Positions 34,441 to 47,890 are shown, counted from the stretch's first letter. The stretch: DNA of 64,000 nt from Isoperla grammatica (GCA_945910005.1 OX246743.1:11328587-11392586), one strand, 5' to 3'. The notes: generated by a model from the letters alone, not told the origin. A program made the numbers and translations.

Positions 34441-37400
34441 CGCCTAACAATCTCTCCAATGTGGCTCTCGTCACACCGTCATACTTGCGGCCCTTTTTGC
34501 AATCAAAACGCCTAACAATCTCCCCAATGTGGCTCTCGTCACACCTTCATACTTGCGGCCCTCTTTTTAATCCAAGCGCCTAACAATCTCCCCGATGTGG
34601 CTCTCGTATCTCCGCCATACTTGCGGCCCTCTTTGCAATCCAAGCGCCTAACAATCTCGCCACTTCGCCATTCTTGCGGCCCTCTTTTTAATCCAAGCGT
34701 CTAACAATCTCCCCAATGTGGCTCTCGTCACTCCACCACACTTGCGGCCCTCTTTGCAATCAAAACGCCTAACTATCTCCCCAATGTGGCTTTCGGCACT
34801 CCATCATACTTGCGGCCCTCTTTACAATCCAAGTGCCTTAAATCTCCCCAATGTGGCTCTCGCCACTCCGCCATACTTGCGGCCCTCTTTTGCAATCCAA
34901 GCGCCTAACAATCTCCCCAATGTCTCTCTCGTCACTCCACCATACTTGCGGCCCTCTTTGCAATCAGAGCGCCTCATTATCTCCCCGATGCGGCTCTCGC
35001 CACTCCGTAGTACTTGCGGCCCTCTTTGCAATCCAAGCGCCTAACAATCTCCCCAATGTGGCTCTCGTCACTCCACCATACTTGCGGCCCTTTTTGCAAT
35101 CCAAGCGCCTTACAAACTCCCCAATGTGGATCTCGTCACTCCGTCATACTTGCGGCCCTATTTGCAATCAAAAATCCTAACAATCTCCCCATGTGGCTTT
35201 TGTCACTCGGTCATACTTGCGGCCCTCTTTGCAATCCAAGCGCCTTACAATCTCCCCAATGTGGCTCTCGTCACACCGCCATACTTGCGGCCCTCTTTGC
35301 AATCCAAGCGCTTTACAATCTCCCTAGTGTTGCTCTCGTCATTTCGTTAGACTTGCGGCCCTCTTTGCAATCCAAGCGCCTTACAATCTCCCTAATGTGG
35401 CTCTCGTCACACCACCATACTCGCGGCCATCTTTGCAATCAGAGCGCCTAACAATCGCCTTACAATCTCCCCAATGTGCCTCTCGGCACTCAACCATACT
35501 TGCGGCCCTCTTTGCAATCCAAGCGCCTTACAATCTCCCCAATATGGCTCTCGTCACTCCACCATACGTGCGGCCCTCTTTGCAATCAAAACGCCTAACA
35601 ATCTCCCCAATGTGGCTCTCGGCACTCCACCATACTTGCGGCCCTCTTTGCAATCCAAGTGCCTAACATCTCCCCAATGTGGCTCTCGCCACTCCGCCAT
35701 ACTTGCGGCCCTCTTTGCAATCAAAGCGCCTTACAATCTCCCCAATATGGCTCTTGTCACTCCACCATATTTGCGGCCCTCTTTGCAATCAAAACGCCTA
35801 ACAATCTCCCCAATGTGGCTCTCGGCACTCCACCATACTTGCGGCCCTCTTTGCAATCCAAGTGACTAACATCTCCCCAATGTGGCTCTCGCCACTCCAC
35901 CATACCTGCGGCCCTCTTGTTATCCAAGCGCCTTACAAACTCCCCAATGTGGCTCTCGTCACTCCGTCATACTTGCGGCCCTCTTTGCAATCCAAGCGCC
36001 TTACAAACTCCCCAATGTGTCTCTCGTCACTCCGTCATACTTGCGGCCCTTTTTGCAATCCAAGCGCCTAACAATCTCCCCAATGTGGCTCTCACCACTC
36101 CACCATACTTGCGGCCCTCTTTGCAATCCAAGTGCCTAACATCTCCCTTATGTGGCTCTCGCCACTTCGTCATACTTGCAGCCCTCTTTGCAATCCAAGC
36201 GCCTTGCAATCTCCCCAATGTGGCTCTCGTCACTCCGTCATACTTGCGGCCCTCTTTGCAATCCAAGCGCCTTGCAATCTCCCCAATGTGGCTCTCGTCA
36301 CACCGCCATACTTGCGGCCCTCTTTGCAATCAAACCGTCTAACAATCTCCCCGATGTGGGCTCTCGCCACTCCGTCATACTTGCGGCCCTCTTTGCAATC
36401 CAAGCGCCTAACAATCTCCCCAATGTGGCTCTCGTCACACCACCATACTTGCGGCCCTCTTTGCAATCGAAGTGCCTCATTTCTCCCTTATGTGGCTCTC
36501 GCCACTCCGCCATACTTGCGGCCCTCTTTGATATCCAAGCGCCTAACAATCTCCCTAATGTGGCTCTCGCCACTCCGTCATACTTGCGGCCCTCTTTGCA
36601 ATCCAAGCGCCTAACAATCTCCCCAATGTGGCTCTCGTCACTCCACTATACTTGCGGCCCTCTTTGCAATCCAAGCCCCTAACAAACTCCCCAATGTGGC
36701 TCTCGTCACTCCGTCATACTTGCGGCCCTCTTTGCAATCCAAGTGCCTAACATCTCCCCAATCTGGCTCTCGGCACTCCCCCATACTTGCGGCCCTCTTT
36801 GCAATCCAAGTGCCTAACATCTCCCCAATGTGGCTCTCGCCACTCCGTCATACTTGCGGCCCTCTTTGCAATCCAAGCGCCTTACAAACTCCCCAATGTG
36901 GCTCTCGTCACTCCGTCATACTTGCGGCCCTCTTTGCAATCCAAGCGCCTAACAAACTCCCCAATGTGGCTCTCATCACTTTGCCATACTTGCGGCCCTC
37001 TTTGCCATCCAAGCGCCTAACAATCTCCCCAATGTGGCTTTTGTCTTTCGGTCATACTTGCGGCCCCCTTTGCAATCCAAGCGCCTTACAATCTCCCCAA
37101 TGTGGCTCTCGTCACACCGCCATACTTGCGGCCCTCTTTGTAATCCAAGCGCTTAACAATCTCCCGAGTGTTGCTCTCGTCATTTCGTTAGACTTGCGGC
37201 CCTCTTTGCAATCCAAGCGCCTTACAATCTCCCCAATGTGGCTCTCGTAACACACCGTCATACTTGCGGCCCTCTTTGCAATCCAAGAGCCTCACAATCT
37301 CCCAAAGGTGGCACTTTCACTCCGTCACTCTTGCGGCCCTCTCTGCAATCCAAGCGCCTTACAATCTCCCCAATGTGGCTCTCGTCACACCGCCATACTC

Positions 37401-37740
37401 GCGGCCCTCTTTGCAATCAGAGCGCCTAACAATCGCCTTACAATCTCCCCAATGTGGCTCTCGGCACTCCACCAGACTTGCGGCCCTCTTTGCAATCCAA
37501 GCGCCTTACAATCTCCCCAATATGGCTCTCGTCACTCCACCATACGTGCGGCCCTCTTTGCAATCAAGACGCCTAACAATATCCCCAATGTGGCTCTCGG
37601 CACTCTACCATACTTGCGGCCCTCTTTGCAATCCAAGTGCCTAACTGGCTCTCGCCACTCCACCATACCTGCGGCCCTCTTTGCAATCCAAGCGCCTTAC
37701 AAACTCCCCGATGTGGCTCTCGTCACACCTTCATACTTGC
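34441..37740 (+). repeat. 68-bp satellite, block 10
   Basis: About 49 units. It matches block 6 at offset 16289 up to about 35.88 kb and 15948-15951 after it: a deletion of five units (about 340 bp). A 4-bp insertion (CTCGTAACACACCGTC) sits near 37247, and one unit reads AAAAATCCTAAC near 35170. Confidence 0.95.
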
Positions 37741-37915
37741 GATCAGATCATATTCTTGGATATTTTTTAAATCCAATGAAAGCCTCTTTTTGGAAATCTA
37801 TCTATATTTGGAGTTACAATTACACTAAGAATGAATGGAGATACAATGAGATTCATACCTGCATACATTGAGAGCAGTGTGTTATTTACCAGTGTAAGCG
37901 AGGCAATTTTTATCG

Positions 37916-37988
37916 GCTGGCACGGCGTACGCAGTAACGTCGTAGCTTCGAATACTTGAGGTCTGGGGTTCAAAACCCATTACCCCCA
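37916..37988 (+). pseudogene. tRNA-like sequence A10
   Basis: Full-length, standard module-A form, T-run from 37990. Confidence 0.55.
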
Positions 37989-38187
37989 ATTTTTTTTTCC
38001 ACCTATTTCACACATTTATATCATTTATATCTCAATTTGCGGCGGTTTTATTATCAGATCGTATTCTCATGGATATTTTTTAAATCCAATGAAACCTTCT
38101 GTTCGTAAATCCATATATGTTTCGTTACATGCATACATTGAGAGCCGTGTGTTATCTATACCAGTCTAAGCGATCCAACTTCCATCG

Positions 38188-38260
38188 TGAGGCATTGCTT
38201 ACGCGGTAGCGTCGTGGACTAGTGTTTTAGAGGTCCGGGGTTCGAGACCCGTTACCACCA
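38188..38260 (+). pseudogene. tRNA-like sequence B10, Thr-AGT-like
   Basis: Full-length but with a damaged A-box: TTGCTTACGCGG replaces TGGCGTACGCGG (positions 9 and 12 changed). B-box intact. Confidence 0.58.
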
Positions 38261-38414
38261 CGTTTTTTTTCTTCCATATTCAGAGCAGCAAAGTTGAGAA
38301 GGGTTTACTAAGGGGAAAATTTTTTTTCAAGCGCTCGTAGCTAAAAAACGTGTGGTTCAAATTTGTTTCTGTATTTTTTTTATTTTTTTTGCGTTAATTA
38401 TCTTGACAATAAAA

Positions 38415-39537
38415 CACCTAACAATCTCCCCAATGTGGCTCTCGTCACACCGTCATACTTGCGGCCCTCTTTGCAATCAAAACGCCTAACAATCTCCCCA
38501 ATGTAGCTCTCGTCACACCTTCATACTTGCGGCCCTCTTTTTAATCCAAGCGCCTAACAATCTCCCCGATGTGGCTCTCGTCACTCCGCCATACTTGCGG
38601 CCCTCTTTGCAATCCAAGCGCCTAACAATCCCGCCACTTCGCCATTCTTGCGGCCCTTTTTTTTAATCCAAGCGTCTAACAATCTCCCCAATGTGGCTCT
38701 CGTCACTCCACCATACTTGCGGCCCTCTTTGCAATCAAAACGCCTAACAATCTCCCCAATGTGGCTCTCGGCACTCCACCATACTTGCGGCCCTCTTTAC
38801 AATCCAAGTGCCTTAAATCTCCCCAATGTGGCTCTCGCCACTCCTCCATACTTGCGGCCCTCTTTTGCAATCCAAGCGCCTAATAATCTCCCCAATGTCT
38901 CTCTAGTCACTCCACCATACTTGCGGCCCTCTTTGCAATCAGAGCGCCTCATTATCTCCCCGATGCGGCTCTCGCCACTCCGTCACACTTGCGGCCCTCT
39001 TTGCAATCCAAGCGCCTAACAATATCCCCAATGTGGCTCTCGTCACTCCACCATACTTGCGGCCCTCTTTGCAATCCAAGCGCCTTACAATCTCCCCAAT
39101 GTGGCTCTCGTCACACCGCCATACTTGCGGCCCTCTTTGCAATCCAAGCGCCTTACAATGTCCCCAATGTGGCTCTCGTCACACCGCCATACTTGCGGCC
39201 CTCTTTGCAATCCAAGCGCCTAACAATCTCTCCAATGTGGCTCTCGCCACTCCGTCATACTTGCGGCCCTCTTTGCAATACAAGCGCCTTGCAATCTCCC
39301 CAATGTGGCTCTCGTCACACCGCCATACTTGCGGCCCTCTTTGCAATCAAAACGCCTAACAATCTCCCCGATGTGGGCTCTCGCCACTCCGCCATTCTTG
39401 CGGCCCTCTTTGCAATCCAAGCGCCTTACAATCTCCCCAATATGGCTCTCGTCACTCCACCATACTTGCGGCCCTCTTTGCAATCAAAACGCCTAACCAT
39501 CTCCCCAATGTGGCTCTCGTCACACCTTCATACTTGA
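38415..39537 (+). repeat. 68-bp satellite, block 11 (short)
   Basis: About 16-17 units and a near-copy of block 4 at offset 26793, including the closing unit that ends CTTGA. One leader unit has an expanded T-run (CCCTTTTTTTTAATCC, near 38655). Confidence 0.95.
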
Positions 39538-39712
39538 GATCAGATCATATTCTTGGATATTTTTTAAATCCAATGAAAGCCTCTTTTTGGAAATCTATCT
39601 ATATTTGGAATTACAATTACACTAAGAATAAATAGAGATACAATGAGATTCATACCTGCATACATTGAGAGCAGTGTGTTATTTACCAGTGTAAGCGAGG
39701 CAATTTTTATCG

Positions 39713-39785
39713 GCTGGCACGGCGTACGCAGTAACGTCGTAGCTTCGAATACTTGAGGTCTGGGGTTCAAAACCAATTACCCCCA
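39713..39785 (+). pseudogene. tRNA-like sequence A11
   Basis: Full-length. The T-arm reads AACCAATTAC in place of AACCCATTAC, losing one T-stem pair. Confidence 0.52.
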
Positions 39786-39985
39786 ATTTTTTTTTTTCAC
39801 CTATTTCACACATTTACATCATTTATATCTCAATTTGCGGCGGTTTTATTATCAGATCGTATTCTCATGGATATTTTTTAAATCCAATGAAACCTTCTGT
39901 TCGTAAATACATATATGTTTCGTTACATGCATACATTGAGAGCCGTGTGTTATCTATACCAGTCCAAGCGATCCAACTTCCATCG

Positions 39986-40058
39986 TGAGGCTCGGCGTAC
40001 GCGGTAGCGTCGTGGACTAGTGTTTTAGAGGTCCGGGGTTCGAGACTTGTTACCACCA
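39986..40058 (+). pseudogene. tRNA-like sequence B11, Thr-AGT-like, further decayed
   Basis: Full-length. Position 8 is C in place of T (GGCTCGGCGTAC), and the T-stem 3' strand reads CTTGT in place of CCCGT. It is one of the most degraded B copies. Confidence 0.55.
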
Positions 40059-40212
40059 CGATTTTTTTCTTCCATATTTAGAGCAGCAAAGTTGAGAAGG
40101 GTTTACTAAGGGGAAATTATTTTTTCAAGCGCTCGTAGCTAAAAAATGTGTGGTTCAAATTTGTTTCTGTATTTTTTTAATTTTTTTTGCGTTAATTATC
40201 TTGACAATCAAA

Positions 40213-42841
40213 CGCCTAACAATCTACCCAATGTGGCTCTCGTCACACCGTCATACCTGCGGCCCTCTTTGCAATTAAAACGCCTAACAATCTCCCCAAT
40301 GTGGCTCTCGTCACACCTTCATACTTGCGGCCCTCTTTTTAATCCAAGCGCCTAACAATCTCCCCGATGTGGCTCTCGTCACTCCGCCATACTTGCGGCC
40401 CTCTTTGCAATCCAAGCGCCTAACAATCTCGCCACTTCGCCATTCTTGCAGCCCTCTTTTTAATCCAAGCGTCTAACAATCTCCCCAATGTGGCTCTCGT
40501 CACTCCACCATACTTGCGGCCCTCTTTGCAATCAAAACGCCTAACTATCTCCCCAATGTGGCTTTCGGCACTCCATCATACTTGCGGCCCTCTTTACAAT
40601 CCAAGTGCCTTAAATCTCCCCAATGTGGTTCTCGCCACTCCGCCATACTTGCGGCCCTCTTTTGCAATCCAAGCTCCTAACAATCTCCCCAATGTCTCTC
40701 TCGTCACTCCACCATACTTGCGGCCCTTTTTGCAATCAGAGCGCCTCATTATCGCCCCGATGCGGCTCTCGCCACTCCGTCATACTTGCGGCCCTCTTTG
40801 CAATCCAAGCGCCTAACAATCTCCCCAATGTGGCTCTCGTCACTCCACCATACTTGCGGCCCTCTTTGCAATCCAAGCGCCTTACAAACTCCCCAATGTG
40901 GATCTCGTCACTCCGTCATACTTGCGGCCCTCTTTTGCAATCCAAGCGCCTAACAATCTCCCCAATGTCTCTCTCGTCACTCCACCATACTTGCGGCCCT
41001 TTTTGCAATCAGAGCGCCTCATTATCGCCCCGATGCGGCTCTCGCCACTCCGTCATACTTGCGGCCCTCTTTGCTATCCAAGCGCCTAACAATCTCCCCA
41101 ATGTGGCTCTCGTCACTCCGCCATACTTGCGGCCCTCTTTTGCAATCCAAGCGCCTAACAATCTCCCCAATGTCTCTCTCGTCACTCCACCATACTTGCG
41201 GCCCTTTTTGCAATCAAAACGCCTCATTATCTCCCCGATGCGGCTCTCGCCACTCCGTCATACTTGCGGCCCTCTTTGCAATCCAAGTGCCTAACAATCT
41301 CCCCAATGTGGCTCTCGTCACTCAACCATACTTGTGGCCCTCTTTGCAATCCAAGCGCCTTACAATCTCCCCAATGTGGATCTCGTCACTCCGTCATACT
41401 TGCGGCCCTATTTGCAATCAAAACGCCTAACAATCTCCCCAATGTGGCTCTCGTCACTCGGTCATACTTGCGGCCCTCTTTGCAATCCAAGCGCCTTACA
41501 ATCTCCCCAATGTGGCTCTCGTCACACCGCCATACTTGCGGCCCTCTTTGCAATCCAAGCGCTTTACAATCTCCCAAGTGTTGCTCTCGTCATTTCGTTA
41601 GACTTGCGGCCCTCTTTGCAATCCAAGCGCCTAACAATCTCCCCAATGTGGCTCTCGTCACACCGTCATACTTGCGGCCCTCTTTGCAATCCAAGAGCCT
41701 CACAATCTCCCCAAGGTGGCACTTTCACTCCGTCACTCTTGCGGCCCTCTTTGCAATCCAAGCGCCTTACAATCTCCCTAAGGTGGCTCTCGTCACACCG
41801 CCATACTCGCGGCCCTCTTTGCAATCAGAGCGCCTAACAATCGCCTTACAATCTCCCCAATGTGGCTCTCGGCACTCCACCATACTTGCGGCCCTCTTTG
41901 CAATCCAAGCGCCTTACAAACTCCCCAATGTGGCTCTCGTCACTCCGTCATACTTGCGGCCCTCTTTGCAATCCAAGCGCCTTACAAACTCCACAATGTG
42001 TCTCTCGTCACTCCGTCATACTTGCGGCCCTCTTTGCAATCCAAGCGCCTAACAATCTCCCCAATGTGGCTCTCACCACTCCACCATACTTGCGGCCCTC
42101 TTTGCAATCCAAGTGCCTAACATCTCCCTAATGTGGCTCTCGCCACTTCGCCATACTTGCGGCCCTCTTTGCAATCCAAGCGCCTAACAATCTCCCCAGT
42201 GGGGCTCTTACCACTCCGTCATACTTGCGGCCCTCTTTTCAATCCAAGCGTCTAACAATCTCCCCAGTGTTGCCCTCGCCACTCCGTCATACTTGCAGCC
42301 CTCTTTGCAATCCAAGCGCCTAACAATCTCCCCAATGTGGCTCTCGTCACTCCACCATACCTGCGGCCCTCTTTGCAATCCAAGCGCCTTACAAACTCCC
42401 CAATGTGGCTCTCGTCACTCCGTCATACTTGCGGCCCTCTTTGCAATCCAAGCGCCTTACAAACTCCCCAATGTGGCTCTCGTCACTCCGTCATACTTGC
42501 GGCCCTCTTTGCAATCCAAGCGCCTAACAATCTCTCCAATGTGGCTCTCGTCACTCCATCATACTTGCGGCCCTCTTTGCAATCCAAGCGCCTTGCAATC
42601 TCCCCAATGTGGCTCTCGTCACTCCGTCATACTTGCGGCCCTCTTTGCAATCCAAGCGCCTTGCAATCTCCCCAATGTGGCTCTCGTCACACCGCCATAC
42701 TTGCGGCCCTCTTTGCAATCAAAACGCCTAACAATCTCCCCGATGTGGGCTTTTGCCACTCTGCCATTCTTGCGGCCCTCTTTGCAATCCAAGCGCCTTA
42801 CAATCTCCCCAATGTGGCTCTCGTCACACCTTCATACTTGC
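40213..42841 (+). repeat. 68-bp satellite, block 12
   Basis: About 39 units. The left part (to about 41.9 kb) matches block 5 at offset 26793. The right part (41.6 kb onward) matches block 16 at offset about 8496. The last 0.6 kb resembles the end of block 1. Confidence 0.95.
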
Positions 42842-43016
42842 GATCAGATCATATTCTGGGATATTTTTTAAATCCAATGAAAGCCTCTTTTTGGAAATCT
42901 ATCTATATTTGGAGTTACAATTACACTAAGAATGAATAGAGATACAATGAGATTCATACCTGCATACATTGAGAGCAGTGTGTTATTTACCAGTGTAAGC
43001 GAGGCAATTTCTATCG

Positions 43017-43089
43017 GCTGGCACGGCGTACGCAGTAACGTCGTAGCTTCGAATACTTGAGGTCTGGGGTTCAAAACCCATTACCCCCA
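43017..43089 (+). pseudogene. tRNA-like sequence A12
   Basis: Full-length, standard module-A form, followed by a T-run from 43091. Confidence 0.55.
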
Positions 43090-43289
43090 ATTTTTTTTTT
43101 CCACCTATTTCACACATTTATATCATTTATATCTCAATTTTCGGCGGTTTTATTATCAGATCGTATTCTCATGGATATTTTTTAAATCCAATGAAACCTT
43201 CTGTTCGTATATCCATATATGTTTCGTTACATGCATACATTGAGAGCCGTGTGTTATCTATACCAGTCTAAGCGATCCAACTTCCATCG

Positions 43290-43362
43290 TGAGGCATGGC
43301 GTTCGCGGTAGCGCCGTGGAGTAGTGTTTTAGAGGTCCGGGGTTCGAGACCCGTTACCACCA
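43290..43362 (+). pseudogene. tRNA-like sequence B12, Thr-AGT-like
   Basis: Full-length. Position 14 is T in place of A, position 25 is C in place of T (making a G10-C25 pair) and position 32 is G. The downstream T-run is broken by an A. Confidence 0.55.
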
Positions 43363-43516
43363 CGATTTATTTCTTCCATATTCAGAGCAGCAAAGTTGAG
43401 AAGGGTTTACTAAATGGAAATTATTTTTTCAAGCGCTCGTAGCTAAAAAACATGTGGTTCAAATTTGTTTCTGTATTTTTTTTATTTTTTTTGCGTTAAT
43501 TATCTTGACAATAAAA

Positions 43517-44433
43517 CGCCTAACAATCTCCCCAATGTGGCTCTCGTCACACCGTCATACTTGCGGCCCTCTTTGCAATCAAAACGCCTAACAATCTCCC
43601 CAATGTGGCTCTCGTCACACCTTCATACTTGCGGCCCCCTTTTAAATCCAAGCGCCTAACAATCTCCCCGATGTGGCTCTCGTCACTCCGCCATACTTGC
43701 GGCCCTCTTTGCAATCCAAGCGCCTAACAATCTCGCCACTTCGCCATTCTTGCGGCCCTCTTTTTAATCCAAGCGTCTAACAATCTCCCCAATGTGGCTC
43801 TCGTCACTCCACCATACTTGCGGCCCTCTTTGCAATCAAAACGCCTAACAATCTCCCCAATGTGGCTCTCGGCACTCCACCATACTTGCGGCCCTCTTTA
43901 CAATCCAAGTGCCTTAAATCTCCCCAATGTGGCTCTCGACACTCCGCCAAACTTGCGGCCCTCTTTTGCAATCCAAGCGCCTAACAATCTCCCCAATGTC
44001 TCTCTCGTCACTCCACCATACTTGCGGCCCTCTTTGCAATCAGAGCGCCTCATTATCTCCCCGATGCGGCTCTCGCCACTCCGTCATACTTGCGGCCCTC
44101 TTTGCAATCCAAGCGCCTAACAATCTCCCCAATGTGGCACTCGTCACTCCACCATACCTGCGGCCCTCTTTGCAATCCAAGCGCCTTACAATCTCCCCAA
44201 TGTGGCTCTCGTCACACCGCCATACTTGCGGCCCTCTTTGCAATCCAAGCGCCTAACAATCTCTCCAATGTGGCTCTCGCCACTCCGTCATACTTGCGGC
44301 CTTTTTTGCAATCCAAGCGCCTTGCAATCTCCCCAATGTGGCTCTCGTCACACCGCCATACTTGCGGCCCTCTTTGCAATCAAAACGCCTAACAATCTCC
44401 CCAATGTGGCTCTCGTCACACCTTCATACTTGC
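43517..44433 (+). repeat. 68-bp satellite, block 13 (shortest)
   Basis: About 13-14 units, made of the leader plus a minimal middle. The leader matches 57.17-57.75 kb at offset 13380, including the CATTATCTCCCCGATGC unit. Confidence 0.95.
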
Positions 44434-44608
44434 GATCAGATCATATTCTTGGATATTTTTTAAATCCAATGAAAGCCTCTTTTTGGAAATCTTTCTATAT
44501 TTGGAGTTACAATTACACTAAGAATGAATAGAGATACAATAAGATTCATACCTGCATACATTGAGAGCAGTGTGTTATTTACCAGTGTAAGCGAGGCAAT
44601 TTTTATCG

Positions 44609-44681
44609 GCTGGCACGGCGTACGCAGTAACGTCGTAGCTTCAAATACTTGAGGTCTGGGGTTCAAAACCCATTTCCCCCA
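44609..44681 (+). pseudogene. tRNA-like sequence A13
   Basis: Full-length. The anticodon position reads CAA, and the 3' end is CATTTCCCCC in place of CATTACCCCC. Confidence 0.52.
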
Positions 44682-44880
44682 TTTTTTTTTTCCACCTATT
44701 TCACACATTTACATCATTTATATCTCAATTTGCGGCGGTTTTATTATCAGATCGTATTCTCATGGATATTTTTTAAATCCAATGAAACCTTCTGTTCGTA
44801 AATCCATATATGTTTCGTTACATGCATACATTGAGAGCCGTGTGTTATCTATACCAGTCCAAGCGATCCCACTTCCATCG

Positions 44881-44953
44881 TGAGGCATGGCGTACGCGGT
44901 AGCGTTGTGGACTAGTGTTTTAGAGGTCCGGGGTTCGAGACCCGTTACCACAA
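44881..44953 (+). pseudogene. tRNA-like sequence B13, Thr-AGT-like
   Basis: Full-length. Position 26 is T (GCGTTGTGG). The acceptor 3' side ends ACCACAACG. Near A-box and B-box intact. Confidence 0.58.
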
Positions 44954-45107
44954 CGATTTTTTTCTTCCATATTCAGAGCAGCAAAGTTGAGAAGGGTTTA
45001 CTAAGGGGAAATTATTTTTTCAAGCGCTCGTAGCTTAAAAATGTGTGGTTCAAATTTGTTTCTGTATTTTTTTAATTTTTTTTGCGTTAATTATCTTGAC
45101 AATAAAA

Positions 45108-46092
45108 CGCCTAACAATCTACCCAATGTGGCTCTCGTCACACCGTCATACTTGCGGCCCTCTTTGCAATTAAAGCGCCTAACAATCTCCCCAATGTGGC
45201 TCTCGTCACACCTTCATACTTGCGGCCCTCTTTTTAATCCAAGCGCCTAACAATCTCCCCGATGTGGCTCTCGTCACTCCGCCATACTTGCGGCCCTCTT
45301 TGCAATCCAAGCGCCTAACAATCTCGCCACTTCGCCATTCTTGCGGCCCTCTTTTTAATCCAAGCGTCTAACAATCTCCCCAATGTGGCTCTCGTCACTC
45401 CACCATACTTGCGGCCCTCTTTGCAATCAAAACGCCTAACTATCTCCCCAATGTGGCTTTCGGCACTCCATCACACTTGCGGCCCTCTTTACAATCCAAG
45501 TGCCTTAAATCTCCCCAATGTGGCTCTCGCCACTCCGCCATACTTGCGGCCCTCTTTTGCAATCCAAGCGCCTAACAATCTCCCCAATGTCTCTCTCGTC
45601 ACTCCACCATACTTGCGGCCCTCTTTGCAATCCAAGCGCCTTACAAACTCCCCAATGTGGATCTCGTCACTCCGTCATACTTGCGGCCCTATTTGCAATC
45701 AAAACGCCTAACAATCTCCCCAATGTGGCTCTCGTCACTCGGTCATACTTGCGGCCCTCTTTGCAATCCAAGCGCCTTACAATCTCCCCAATGTGGCTCT
45801 CGTCACACCGCCATACTTGCGGCCCTCTTTGCAATCCAAGCGCTTTACAATCTCCCTAGTGTTGCTCTCGTCATTTCGTTAGACTTGCGGCCCTCTTTGC
45901 AATCTGAGCGCCTCATTATCGCCCCGAAGCGGCTCTCGCCACTCCGTCATACTTGCGGCCCTCTTTGCAATCCAAGCGCCTAACAATCTCCCCAATGTGG
46001 CTCTCGTCACTCCACCATACTTGCGGCCCTCTTTGCAATCAAAACGCCTAACAATCTCCCCGATGTGGCTCTCGTCACACCTTCATACTTGC
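45108..46092 (+). repeat. 68-bp satellite, block 14 (short)
   Basis: About 14-15 units. It matches the first part of block 16 at offset 3457 up to about 46.04 kb, then changes to a different ending. One unit reads CAATCTGAGCGCC where its partner has CAATCAGAGCGCC. Confidence 0.95.
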
Positions 46093-46267
46093 GATCAGAT
46101 CATATTCTTGGATATTTTTTAAATCCAATGAAAGCCTCTTTTTGGAAATCTATCTATATTTGGAGTTACAATTACACTAAGAATGAATAGAGATACAATG
46201 AGATTCATACCTGCATACATTGAGAGCAGTGTGTTATTTACCAGTGTAAGCGAGGCAATTTTTATCG

Positions 46268-46340
46268 GCTGGCACGGCGTACGCAGTAACGTCGTAGCTT
46301 CGAATACTTGAGGTCTGGGGTTCAAAACCCATTACCCCCA
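46268..46340 (+). pseudogene. tRNA-like sequence A14
   Basis: Full-length, standard module-A form, T-run from 46342. Confidence 0.55.
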
Positions 46341-46540
46341 ATTTTTTTTTTCCACCTATTTCACACATTTATATCATTTACATCTCAATTTGCGGCTGTT
46401 TTATTATCAGATCGTATTCTCATGGATATTTTTTAAATCCAATGAAACCTTCTGTTCGTAAATCCATATATGTTTCGTTACATGCATACATTGAGAGCCG
46501 TGTGTTATCTATACCAGTCTCAGCGATCCAACTTCCATCG

Positions 46541-46613
46541 TGAGGCATGGCGTTCGCGGTAGCGTCGTGGACTAGTGTTTTAGAGGTCCGGGGTTCGAGA
46601 CCCGTTACCACCA
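46541..46613 (+). pseudogene. tRNA-like sequence B14, Thr-AGT-like
   Basis: Full-length. Position 14 is T in place of A (GGCGTTCGCGG). B-box intact. Confidence 0.57.
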
Positions 46614-46768
46614 CGATTTTTTTATTCCATATTCAGAGCAGCAAAGTTGAGAAGGGTTTACTAAGGGGAAATTATTTTTTCAAGCGCTCGTAGCTAAAAA
46701 ACGTGTGGTTCAAATTTGTTTCTGTATTTATTTTATTTTTTTTTGCGTTAATTATCTTGACAATAGAA

Positions 46769-47890
46769 CGCCTTACAATCTCCCCAATGTGGCTCTCGTC
46801 ACACCGTCATACTTGCGGCCCTCTTTGCAATCAAAACGCCTAACAATCTCCCTAATGTAGCTCTCGTCACACCTTCATACTTGCGGCCCTCTTTTTAATC
46901 CAAGCGCCTAACAATCTCCCCGATGTGGCTCTCGTCACTCCGCCATACTTGCGGCCCTCTTTGCAATCCATGCGCCTAACAATCTCGCCACTTCGCCATT
47001 CTTGCGGCCCTCTTTTTAATCCAAGCGTCTAACAATCTCCCCAATGTGGCTCTCGTCACTCCACCATACTTGCGGCCCTCTTTGCAATCAAAACGCCTAA
47101 CAATCTTCCCAATGTGGCTCTCGGCACTCCACCATACTTGCGGCCCTCTTTACAATCCAAGTGCCTTAAATCTTCCCAATGTGGCTCTCGCCACTCCGCC
47201 ATACTTGCGGCCCTCTTTTGCAATCCAAGCGCCTAACAATCTCCCCAATGTCTCTCTAGTCACTCCACCATACTTGCGGCCCTCTTTGCAATCAGAGCGC
47301 CTCTTTATCTCCCCGATGCGGCTCTCGCCACTCCGTCACACTTGCGGCCCTCTTTGCAATCCAAGCGCCTAACAATCTCCCCAATGTGGCTCTCGTCACT
47401 CCACCATACTTGCGGCCCTCTTTGCAATCCAAGCGCCTTACAATCTCCCCAATGTGGCTCTCGTCACACCGCCATAATTGCGGCCCTCTTTGCAATCCAA
47501 GCGCCTTACAATCTCCCCAATGTGGCTCTCGTCACACCGCCATACTTGCGGCCCTCTTTGCAATCCAAGCGCCTTACAATCTCTCCAATGTGGCTCTCAC
47601 CACTCCGTCATACTTGCGGCCCTCTTTGCAATCCAAGCGCCTTGCAATCTCCCTAATGTGGCTCTCGTCACACCGCCATACTTGCGGCCCTCTTTGCAAT
47701 CAAAACGCCTTACAATCTCCCCGATGTGGGCTCTCGCCACTCCGCCATTCTTGCGGCCCTCTTTGCAATCCAAGCGCCTTACAATCTCCCCAATATGGCT
47801 CTCGTCACTCCACCATACTTGCGGCCCTCTTTGCAATCAAAACGCCTAACAATCTCCCCAATGTGGCTCTCGTCACACCTTCATACTTGC
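46769..47890 (+). repeat. 68-bp satellite, block 15 (short)
   Basis: About 16-17 units. It matches the left part of block 18 at offset 11788-11789 up to about 47.72 kb. It has the same overall build as blocks 4 and 11. Confidence 0.95.

Larger units (their letters stand above)
37741..38414 (+). repeat. Spacer 10 (674 bp)
   Basis: Complete, subfamily of spacers 3, 6 and 7. The right junction is AAAACACCTAAC in place of AAAACGCCTAAC. Confidence 0.92.
39538..40212 (+). repeat. Spacer 11 (675 bp)
   Basis: Complete. Partner of spacer 4, with right junction ACAATCAAACG. It has more private changes than most copies, for example AATACATATATG near 39907 and CATATTTAGAGC near 40073. Confidence 0.92.
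42842..43516 (+). repeat. Spacer 12 (675 bp)
   Basis: Complete. It shares CATATTCTGGGATA with spacers 16 and 18. Private changes include AATTTTCGGCGG near 43138 and ACGATTTATTTC near 43363. Confidence 0.92.
44434..45107 (+). repeat. Spacer 13 (674 bp)
   Basis: Complete. It shares GATCCCACTT, ACCACAACG and AGCTTAAAAATG with spacer 15. This agrees with the 3457-bp offset match that covers both neighbourhoods. Confidence 0.92.
46093..46768 (+). repeat. Spacer 14 (676 bp)
   Basis: Complete. It shares GCGGCTGTTT and CAGTCTCAGCGA with spacer 17. The right junction is ACAATAGAACGCCTTAC, an altered join to the satellite. Confidence 0.92.
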